The notes under the pieces are model-generated. The model had not been told where the DNA came from. It was given only the letters and a program-made list of their open reading frames with translations, and searched no databases. This document shows, in pieces, positions 1 to 5,853 of a DNA stretch of 9,342 nt. This DNA is from Candidatus Hydrogenedentota bacterium (lineage in GTDB: Bacteria > Hydrogenedentota > Hydrogenedentia > Hydrogenedentales > SLHB01). The stretch lies in contig JAPLKX010000204.1 in assembly GCA_026387845.1 (NCBI GenBank), positions 1-9,342 on the forward strand, read 5' to 3'. The stretch's first letter is position 1; each line of letters opens with the position of its first letter. A program made the position numbers and the translations under genes.

Positions 1-1
1 C

Positions 2-883
2 AGCCCCAAGGGAAAAACCTGGGGAACGTGGGGCGGCGCAGTGGCCATGGATCCGGGCGGCCCGAATTACCAGGCGTTCCTGCTCGAGCAGGCGCAGCGG
101 CACATTGATAAGATCCCCGCAGCGGACGGCATCTGCATCGACAGGATGGACTGGCTGCGGTTCTACAACCCGCGCGGCGACGACGGCGTAAGCTGGCAGG
201 GCGGCAAACCGTCGCGCTCCCTGTACGTATCGTGGCACGACATAATGAGCAAGCTGGCGCCCGTCATGCACAACGCCGGCAAGTTCATTTTCGTGAACAA
301 CCACCTCAAACGGATCGACCTGTTGCGCGACGTCGACGGCATCTACTGCGAATTCGCCCATATCGGCGCCGCACTCAACGAGACCGGCATGTTGTGCGCG
401 CTCAAGCCGGCGATCGGCTGGACCTCGAGCGAAGACGACCTTCGCCCGGATCCCGACGCGCTCTTCCAACGCCACCTCTACATGGGCGTGTACCCGACCG
501 CGCCGCTCCCGCAGAACGATCACACCATCAACCCCAGCGAATTCGCTGACAAATACTACCTCGACTACGGCCCGATGCTCGACGCCATGCGCGGAAAACG
601 CTGGGTGCTCGAACCGCATGCAGTGCAAGTGGAGGGAGGTGCGGCCAAGGCAAACCTGTTCGAAGTCCCCGGCGGTTACGTTATGCCGATCGTTTTTGGC
701 GGCGAGGCAAAGACGACACACGTTATGTTGCGGCTGCCCGCGCAGTCAAAACTATCCGCACAGGTGTTGCACCCCGGCACGGAAGAATGGAAGCGAATTG
801 ACGTTCAGGACGGGCCTCTTACCCAACTCGACATCCCGCTCGAGCGCGGCTGCGCCATGGTGCGCCTAAACAAATCGGTATAA
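2..883 (+). CDS. Putative glycoside-hydrolase-like protein, C-terminal part (5' end outside window)
   Basis: The reading frame is open from base 2 with no stop, so the true start lies upstream; 293 residues are visible. GTG at 41 and ATG at 47 are internal codons, since sequence before them (KTWGTWGG) looks like ordinary protein. The first ~190 residues look like the later half of a TIM-barrel carbohydrate-active enzyme. A hydrophobic strand ends in GICIDRMDW (bases 128-154), with two acidic residues where many retaining glycosidases place a catalytic Asp. Further strands follow (KFIFVNNH; GIYCEFAHIG), with many Trp/Tyr residues. The last ~90 residues (from about base 610) resemble the small C-terminal beta-sandwich that often follows such barrels, and end in CAMVRLNKSV. 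I cannot assign a GH family, substrate or cellular location. It converges on the next gene with a 30-bp gap. The fold class is inferred from pattern and was not matched to a named family. Confidence 0.6.
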   Translation, partial: SPKGKTWGTWGGAVAMDPGGPNYQAFLLEQAQRHIDKIPAADGICIDRMDWLRFYNPRGDDGVSWQGGKPSRSLYVSWHDIMSKLAPVMHNAGKFIFVNNHLKRIDLLRDVDGIYCEFAHIGAALNETGMLCALKPAIGWTSSEDDLRPDPDALFQRHLYMGVYPTAPLPQNDHTINPSEFADKYYLDYGPMLDAMRGKRWVLEPHAVQVEGGAAKANLFEVPGGYVMPIVFGGEAKTTHVMLRLPAQSKLSAQVLHPGTEEWKRIDVQDGPLTQLDIPLERGCAMVRLNKSV

Positions 884-919
884 GTCCTATTCGGCCTGTT
901 GGTCCTATACGTCCTATTT
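884..919. repeat. Four-unit 9-bp tandem repeat in a convergent gene gap
   Basis: The units are GTCCTATTC (884-892), GGCCTGTTG (893-901, degenerate), GTCCTATAC (902-910) and GTCCTATTT (911-919). The array begins right after the TAA of the upstream plus-strand gene and runs into the last codons of the minus-strand gene. On the minus strand the core reads ATAGGAC. Because the period is three codons, TAG recurs in one frame at 914-916 (the actual stop), 905-907 and 887-889. A related array lies at 7642-7679. Confidence 0.75.
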
Positions 920-2815
920 CGCCTTCGCCTGCTTCACCTTCATCTCTTTGGCCAGCGCGCCGCCTTCAGCTTTGGCCACGACCTTGGCCACACAATAATT
1001 CTCCTCGACCTGCGTGACTTCGAGCAGCGCGGATTTCACTTCTCTGTGGCCGATGACTTTTCCGCCGGCTTCGATCGGCGGGCCGTCGGTGACGGCGTTG
1101 AACTGTTGCCCCACCTTCACCCCATGGCGCGCGCCGAGGTTGATGATGACGGCCTCGTCGTTGCCCGCCTCCGCGATCAGCCCCTGCAACTGACGGCCAT
1201 TCGCCAGTTTCGCAACAACTTCTGCGGCGACCGCATCGGCGAGCGCCGGGATGGCCGACGGGTCTTTCACGCTGCGCGTGAGTTGCGCCGCCAGCGACGT
1301 GGTTTCCGTATCCACGAGCCGCAGGTACATCGTGATATCCGCACCCACCTGCGCGAAATCTATGAAGCCCAACATCCGCGCCGACAACACCTTGCCGAGT
1401 TGGAGTTGCGTGTCCGCCCCCGCCAATTCCGAGCTGCCCAGTTGCAGTTCCTGGAGCAGCTTGTCGAGCACCTCACGCTCGACCACGCGCACCGACGGGT
1501 TCGCCTGAAGCCGCGACTCGATCTCACGCCGTACCACAACGTCCATGCCCGCCCGGTCAAAAAACACCGACTGCGCCGCGGTCGACGGCAAAAACGCCAC
1601 TACCAGCGGCGGCGACGTCCACGAATCGGCCGGTTTGTCTTTGCCCGCGGCCTTGAGCGCGTCATATCGCTGGCGCAGGTCATTGATTTGCGCCCGGATC
1701 AGTTCGCCCCGTTTCACATCGCCCGCGTCCTTCATCTCTTTCTGCACTTGCCGCAACATCAGCGCCACCAGTTCGTCGTCGCGGATGGTTTGCGCCCGCT
1801 CGAGCGTCTCCGCGGCTTTCTTCAGGTCGCCCTTTTTGCGGTGTGCGGCCCCCTCGTTGCTCAACGCGACCACGTTGTACGGATCGAGCGCAATCGCCTG
1901 CTCGAACATCTGGATGGCCGCCTCGTCGTCGCCCTTTTCCTGTTTCACCCGGCCAAGCCCGTTGGCCGCCTCGCTTTTCTGCCAGTCCTGCGCCGGTTTC
2001 TGCGTGGCCGACTCGAGTGCGGTCGCGGCTTCATCCAATTTGCCGGTTCTGGCGAGCGCCGTGCCTTTCACCACGTCGGCGTACCCGCTGCCGCCTGCCT
2101 CGCCGGCGATCGCGATCGCTTTGTCATACTCGCCCTTCTCGAGCGCAACCTTCGCCAACCCTTCCTTCGAGTCAATCTTGCCGAACTCCGCCTGCGCCGC
2201 ATCGAGCTTGCCTTCCGCGGCCAGCGCGTACCCCTTGGTTTCCGTCGCCGATTGTGCTGATTCGCCCGCCGCAACCGCCTCGTCCGCGATCCGCTGCGCT
2301 TCCTCGAGCTTGCGCTGCTGAAAATACGCCACGGCAACCGTGTTGATCAGTTCCGCCGCGTTTTTATCGCTGCCCTCGATTTTCTTGTGGACGCGCTTCT
2401 GGTCGGTGAGGATGAACGTCACGGGCAGATTGACGAATGGCCCGTACTTCACCTCGGCAGCGACCTCCGGCGTGTCCTGGATAACGAAATACTCGATGCC
2501 CAGATCGTCCGCGAATTTCGTCAACGCCGCCGCGTCCTCTTTAAACCCGACGGCGACAATCCGCAGCTTCTCCTTGTACAGCATGTTGAGCCGGCGGAGT
2601 TTCAGAGCGCTTTCCTCGCCGCTGTCCGTCGTAAAGAAAAACAGGATCACCATGTCGGGCCGCCCCTGGATGATCTTGTCCAGATCAACCACGTTGCCCC
2701 GGATGTCCCGCGCAACAAAACTCGGCGCCTCATCACCCGCGCCCGGCACCGCACCTGCCGGCAACGCGCATGCAACAACAAAAACCGCGGTGGCAATCAA
2801 TAACATGCGAAACAT
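914..2815 (-). CDS. Exported redoxin-like / TPR / CsgG-like / FlgT-C-like multidomain protein, probable lipoprotein
   Basis: 633 aa from ATG at 2815, chosen because GGGGAGG sits 7 nt upstream and the protein then opens with a signal sequence. An in-frame ATG at 2866 has no such support and overlaps the promoter. Residues 1-15 are hydrophobic and end in VVAC, which fits a lipobox with Cys16; cleavage after AGA (residue 22) is the alternative. Residues ~25-160 resemble an AhpC/TSA-TlpA redoxin fold, but the CxxC position reads FTTDSGEES with no cysteine, so it should not be redox-active. Residues ~160-345 hold TPR-like helices. Residues ~403-540 look like a CsgG/LpoB-type domain (VVAFLP, then RVVEREVLDKLLQEL, then ARMLGFIDFAQV, then LRLVDTET). 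Residues ~545-615 resemble the FlgT C-terminal domain (VIINLGARHGVKVGQ). A periplasmic or outer-membrane scaffold role is inferred. I know of no named family with this full architecture. It probably has its own promoter at 2865-2873. Confidence 0.85.
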   Translation of the reverse strand: MFRMLLIATAVFVVACALPAGAVPGAGDEAPSFVARDIRGNVVDLDKIIQGRPDMVILFFFTTDSGEESALKLRRLNMLYKEKLRIVAVGFKEDAAALTKFADDLGIEYFVIQDTPEVAAEVKYGPFVNLPVTFILTDQKRVHKKIEGSDKNAAELINTVAVAYFQQRKLEEAQRIADEAVAAGESAQSATETKGYALAAEGKLDAAQAEFGKIDSKEGLAKVALEKGEYDKAIAIAGEAGGSGYADVVKGTALARTGKLDEAATALESATQKPAQDWQKSEAANGLGRVKQEKGDDEAAIQMFEQAIALDPYNVVALSNEGAAHRKKGDLKKAAETLERAQTIRDDELVALMLRQVQKEMKDAGDVKRGELIRAQINDLRQRYDALKAAGKDKPADSWTSPPLVVAFLPSTAAQSVFFDRAGMDVVVRREIESRLQANPSVRVVEREVLDKLLQELQLGSSELAGADTQLQLGKVLSARMLGFIDFAQVGADITMYLRLVDTETTSLAAQLTRSVKDPSAIPALADAVAAEVVAKLANGRQLQGLIAEAGNDEAVIINLGARHGVKVGQQFNAVTDGPPIEAGGKVIGHREVKSALLEVTQVEENYCVAKVVAKAEGGALAKEMKVKQAKAK

Positions 2816-2822
2816 GTTTAAA

Positions 2823-2829
2823 CCTCCCC
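2823..2829 (-). promoter_or_regulatory. Strong ribosome binding site deciding the 2815 start
   Basis: The minus strand reads GGGGAGG, then 7 nt (TTTAAAC), then ATG at 2815. It selects the start that opens with the signal sequence, over the ATG 51 bases further upstream. Confidence 0.8.
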
Positions 2830-2864
2830 GTGCCAGTCTGTCCCCAAAAATAAAATGTAGCGCC

Positions 2865-2873
2865 ATTATATCA
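2865..2873 (-). promoter_or_regulatory. Extended -10 promoter for the redoxin/TPR/CsgG-like gene
   Basis: The minus strand reads TGATATAAT, a perfect TATAAT preceded by the TGn extension, inside an AT-rich island (about 2850-2885) in otherwise GC-rich DNA. No good TTGACA lies 16-19 bp upstream, since that position falls inside the inverted repeat; extended -10 promoters can work without one. The expected transcription start is near 2858, giving a leader of about 40 nt that contains the GGGGAGG site. This suggests the gene is transcribed separately from the kinase upstream. Confidence 0.5.
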
Positions 2874-2884
2874 TTGAATATCCC

Positions 2885-2953
2885 TTCTCCGTGATCTCCG
2901 TGTTCTCCGTGGTCAATTCAGTCAAACCACGGAGGCACGGAGATCACGGAGAA
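2885..2953. repeat. Long imperfect inverted repeat (28/29-bp arms, 12-nt loop)
   Basis: The left arm 2885-2913 and right arm 2926-2953 are reverse complements except for a small TT/C difference, separated by the loop CAATTCAGTCAA. Each arm itself contains short repeats of CTCCGTG / CACGGAG. It starts 13 bp past the kinase stop codon. It could form a very stable stem in either transcript and may stop or protect the kinase mRNA. No U-tract follows on the minus strand, so it is not a canonical intrinsic terminator. The CACGGAG-type sequence resembles dispersed intergenic repeats seen in many environmental bacterial genomes (recalled, not searched). Confidence 0.8.
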
Positions 2954-2965
2954 AAGCGGATGCGC

Positions 2966-4417
2966 CTACAATGGTTCGAGCGTGATTTGCTGTTCGCACA
3001 CATCATTGGGCTTGGTTGGCTTGAAACTCTCCGAGTGCGGCTTATAACCGTCCCAACTGACGGTGACGGTGACACTGCGCGATGGCCGTTTGAACTTGGC
3101 CGTCTCGACGCTGCCGGCTGCCCTCATCAATTCTTCGTTCGTCTCATCATCCATGACCAGGATGTTCGCTGTGCCATTTTCCACGCAGTTCTTCAGGCTC
3201 GGGCCGTTTGCGATCGCGTCTTGATAAGCTGCCTGCGATTTAGGCAGCCAGGCAAAAATCGTGGCGCGCGTAAAAGCCTTTTCATTTGGGCTGGGCGGAG
3301 CGACTCCCGGGGTGTTCGAGCCTCTTGACCCTGCGACGAATAGCAAGATGCCGCCGATCACCGATAGTGCCGCGACCGCCGGGACTAGAATCGCCCTGCG
3401 CGACATCTTTCGGAGCGCGGTGGGCAGTTCCACGCCGGGGGCCGACGCCATGGAATCCGGTGCGGTGCCGTCGGGCCGCACACTCGAGACGACCGTAGCC
3501 TTATCGGCGCCTGCGATAACCGTGGCGGCATCGGCGCTCCCGCCTGCCGGCGCTGCAAGGCCGAGCACGGCCGGGTCTGCGTTTTCTTTAAGAGCTTCGA
3601 CGAGCGCGGCCGCCATTTTTTTTCCGTCCTGGTATCGCCTACCGGTATTCTTGCTCAGCGCCTTGATCACGACCGCGCTCAGGTTGTCGTTAACGGTGAA
3701 ATTGAGCTCACGCGGTGGGACCGGATCGACCTTGATGATCTGGTGCATGATGGCGCTGACGCCGTGCGCCGGGAACGGATGCTCGCCCGTGAGCATCTCA
3801 TAAATGATCACCGCAGCCGAGAACAGGTCGGACCGCCCGTCGACCTTCATTCCCGAGAACTGCTCCGGGCTCATGTACTGCGGCGTACCCACCATCACGC
3901 CTTCCTGGGTGAGCTTGGAATCGGTGATCCGGGCGATCCCGAAATCGGCTACTTTGACCGTATTATCCGCCAGCATCATGATGTTGGCAGGCTTCACGTC
4001 ACGGTGAATTACCCCCTTCTCGTGCGCCGCGGCCAGCGCGCTGCACACCGCCGCACCAATCTCGACCCCCTCCTCGACCGTCATCCGGCTGCCGCTGTAC
4101 AGCCGCTCATACAGCGTCCCGCTGTCGATGTACTCCATCGCCATGTAGGCAATCCCGCCCTCCTCGCCGGCATCGTAGATCGTGATCACGTTGGGGTGGC
4201 TGATCCCGCCCGCCGCGCGCGCCTCGCGCAGGAACCGCTCCATGAGTTCGTCGGCCAGCCCGCTCGACTCCAGCACGTCCCGCCGAGCCGTCTTGATGGC
4301 CACCCGCCGCCCGATCACCGGATCGACACCCTCGTACACCACGCCCATCGCGCCTTTTCCCAATTCGCGCACGATTTGGTACCGGCCCAGCGAACGCGGT
4401 ATCTCAGGTTTCGACAC
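2966..4417 (-). CDS. Membrane-anchored eukaryotic-type Ser/Thr protein kinase (PknB-like)
   Basis: 483 aa; GTG start at 4417 with AGAGG about 9 nt upstream. Residues ~12-275 form a complete kinase domain: glycine loop GKGAMG (20-25), VAIK with Lys42, a helix-C Glu in FLREA (65), HRDVKPAN (138-145, catalytic Asp140), DFG (158-160), and an activation segment ending in GTPQYMSPE (177-185). All catalytic residues are present, so it should be active. An Ala/Gly/Thr-rich linker (~280-338) contains ATV motifs at Thr299 and Thr308. A single transmembrane helix spans ~342-362. The extracytoplasmic tail of ~120 residues has two cysteines (411, 474) and a beta-rich end (SVTVTVSWDGYKP) that is faintly PEGA-like. 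The kinase would be cytoplasmic with a periplasmic sensor. It begins 12 bp after the protease stop, so the two are probably cotranscribed. The coding strand holds an A8 run at residues 265-268, where the kinase domain ends. Confidence 0.93.
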   Translation of the reverse strand: MSKPEIPRSLGRYQIVRELGKGAMGVVYEGVDPVIGRRVAIKTARRDVLESSGLADELMERFLREARAAGGISHPNVITIYDAGEEGGIAYMAMEYIDSGTLYERLYSGSRMTVEEGVEIGAAVCSALAAAHEKGVIHRDVKPANIMMLADNTVKVADFGIARITDSKLTQEGVMVGTPQYMSPEQFSGMKVDGRSDLFSAAVIIYEMLTGEHPFPAHGVSAIMHQIIKVDPVPPRELNFTVNDNLSAVVIKALSKNTGRRYQDGKKMAAALVEALKENADPAVLGLAAPAGGSADAATVIAGADKATVVSSVRPDGTAPDSMASAPGVELPTALRKMSRRAILVPAVAALSVIGGILLFVAGSRGSNTPGVAPPSPNEKAFTRATIFAWLPKSQAAYQDAIANGPSLKNCVENGTANILVMDDETNEELMRAAGSVETAKFKRPSRSVTVTVSWDGYKPHSESFKPTKPNDVCEQQITLEPL

Positions 4418-4429
4418 GGCACCCGCCTC

Positions 4430-5749
4430 TCATTGTGATCTTTCCTCGAACTCTTCTATCCACATCTTGACCTGGACGGCGTCGGGTGCGTGCGGGTCGG
4501 TGTCGAGGTATGCGCGCAACTGCCGAGCGGCCTCGGCCCTGTCGCCGGCGGCGGCGCAGGTCAGGCCGAGGTTATACCGGGCCGGGTTGTACGCGGGCTC
4601 GAGGTCCAGCGCCGCCTGGAACGCCCGGCGCGCGTCATCCAGCCGGCACATCCGCCGGTACGCCTCGCCCAGATCATTGTGCGCAGACGCCGACTCCGGC
4701 CTCAGCTTCACTGCCTTGGTAAAACACTTTGCCGCCTCCTCATACCGCGACAGCGCCAGGAACACCCGCCCAAGGTTGTGCGGGACTTCCACGGCGTCCG
4801 GCCTCAGCCGTTCCGCAATCCGGTATGCCGTGATGGCCTTGGCCGGCTGGCTGGCCGCCGCGCTTGCCACGGCCAGGTTGAACCATGCCTCGTAAAAACC
4901 CGGTAAAAGCTTCACCGCCGTCCCGTACGCCTCGACTTTCTCTTCGGCGGAATTCGCGGCCACGCCCCGGTTGTACACCTCTACGGCTTGGCGGTGGACG
5001 TCCGGGATGCCCGGCTCGGGAACGATTTCGTCCTCGTCGAGGATCATGTTGGATAGCCGCCTGTCCGGAACAGGGATTTTGTTGGCTTCGAGCAGGGAGT
5101 ACGCATTATTTATGGGATTGATGACCGTTACCCATTGCTGGTTCTCGAGCCGGCCGATGATGATGCCGATCAGCGCACCCTGGGCGTCAAACACCGGGCC
5201 CCCGCTCGATCCCGGTTCCGCCGGCAGGTCGCACTGGATGACGCGCATCCCTTTGTAGCTCCGGTCGGGGTTCGAGACGACCCCTGTGACAGTTGAAAAT
5301 TGAAGATTTTCGGGCGCCGCAATCGCCACTACGGCCGCGCCGCTCTTGATCCCGGAGGTATCTCCGATCCACGCCCACCGCTGCGGTTCCGCATCCGTTT
5401 TGAGCAGCGCAATGTCATGCGTCGGATCCGAGGCCAGCAACGTGCCGGCATGAACGGAGCCGTCCGAACCGATCACCTGGATCTTGACCAGACCGTCCAC
5501 CTGGTGAAGCGAGGTCAGAACGATACCCGATGGGTGAACAAAACAGCCGCTGCCCTGGACGGACGCCCCGCCCGGTTTCTCGCCCACGACCACTACGGCA
5601 GCCGGCTCGTTACGGCGCACCACCTCTTCCACCTCCGCCCCAGACGCTGCCGGCGGGATCAAAGGAACGATGAGGCACGCGCTCAGAAAAGCGCCCCAAC
5701 AAGCAGCTCGGAAAAGTCTCGGCCGCGGGTGAATAAACCTGTTCCCCAT
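4430..5749 (-). CDS. Secreted HtrA/trypsin-like serine protease with C-terminal TPRs
   Basis: 439 aa; ATG at 5749 is the only start that keeps the signal peptide (basic start, hydrophobic core 16-33, likely cleavage near AASGA at 38). Residues ~40-225 form a trypsin-like domain with the triad His82 (VLTSLHQVDG), Asp112 (DPTHDIALLK) and Ser182 (PGSSGGPV). The usual GNSGG reads GSSGG, which keeps the catalytic Ser. DegP-type proteases carry PDZ domains after the protease; here about five TPRs follow instead (~252-420, e.g. NLGRVFLALSRYEEAAKCF), pointing to protein-protein docking. The mature protein should be periplasmic. It is the first gene of a probable two-gene operon with the Ser/Thr kinase 12 bp downstream. 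There is little Shine-Dalgarno sequence, and the promoter lies so close that the mRNA may be leaderless. A non-proteolytic role is possible, but nothing in the active site suggests it. Confidence 0.92.
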   Translation of the reverse strand: MGNRFIHPRPRLFRAACWGAFLSACLIVPLIPPAASGAEVEEVVRRNEPAAVVVVGEKPGGASVQGSGCFVHPSGIVLTSLHQVDGLVKIQVIGSDGSVHAGTLLASDPTHDIALLKTDAEPQRWAWIGDTSGIKSGAAVVAIAAPENLQFSTVTGVVSNPDRSYKGMRVIQCDLPAEPGSSGGPVFDAQGALIGIIIGRLENQQWVTVINPINNAYSLLEANKIPVPDRRLSNMILDEDEIVPEPGIPDVHRQAVEVYNRGVAANSAEEKVEAYGTAVKLLPGFYEAWFNLAVASAAASQPAKAITAYRIAERLRPDAVEVPHNLGRVFLALSRYEEAAKCFTKAVKLRPESASAHNDLGEAYRRMCRLDDARRAFQAALDLEPAYNPARYNLGLTCAAAGDRAEAARQLRAYLDTDPHAPDAVQVKMWIEEFEERSQ

Positions 5750-5756
5750 CCGTCAC

Positions 5757-5786
5757 ATCATAGGACGGCCCGCGGGCGGTAGTCAA
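5757..5786 (-). promoter_or_regulatory. Sigma70-like promoter of the protease-kinase operon
   Basis: The minus strand reads TTGACT (5786-5781), an 18-bp spacer, then TATGAT (5762-5757); each hexamer matches 5 of 6 consensus bases. Only 7 nt separate the -10 box from the ATG at 5749, so transcription should begin at or within about 2 nt of the start codon, which would give a leaderless mRNA. The -10 box overlaps a copy of GTCCTAT, the core of the 9-bp repeats found elsewhere in the window. Confidence 0.5.
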
Positions 5787-5831
5787 CGGGTCTTGCGGCC
5801 TTGCACCGGTAAGCCCAGGCTGTTAACATTA

Positions 5832-5844
5832 GGGGAGGCCGAGG
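5832..5844 (+). promoter_or_regulatory. Two possible ribosome binding sites for the FHA-GGDEF gene
   Basis: GGGGAGG (5832-5838) sits 6 nt before a TTG at 5845, and GAGG (5841-5844) sits 9 nt before the ATG at 5854. Either start is workable; they differ by three residues and do not affect the domains. Confidence 0.6.
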
Positions 5845-5853
5845 TTGAACACC

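Noticed and set aside
41..49. GTG 41 or ATG 47 as the true start of the first gene
   Set aside because: The frame stays open and protein-like to the window edge, no ribosome binding site is well placed, and a start here would fall inside the barrel-like domain.
899..2260. Long open frame on the plus strand opposite the redoxin/TPR/CsgG-like gene
   Set aside because: Its translation is Arg/His/Leu-rich low-complexity sequence typical of the antisense of a GC-rich gene; the minus-strand frame has clear domains, a signal sequence and a ribosome binding site.
2816..2866. N-terminal extension of the redoxin/TPR/CsgG-like gene to an ATG at 2866
   Set aside because: It would bury the signal sequence, has no ribosome binding site, and its start codon overlaps the TATAAT box.
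2885..2953. CRISPR-like or intrinsic terminator reading of the CACGGAG repeats
   Set aside because: It is one inverted pair, not direct repeats with spacers, and no U-tract follows the stem on the minus strand.
5801..5829. TTGCAC-17-TAACAT as a promoter for the FHA-GGDEF gene
   Set aside because: Only 3/6 and 4/6 matches, and the implied transcription start would fall inside the GGGGAGG site. A promoter must exist in this divergent gap but I cannot place it.
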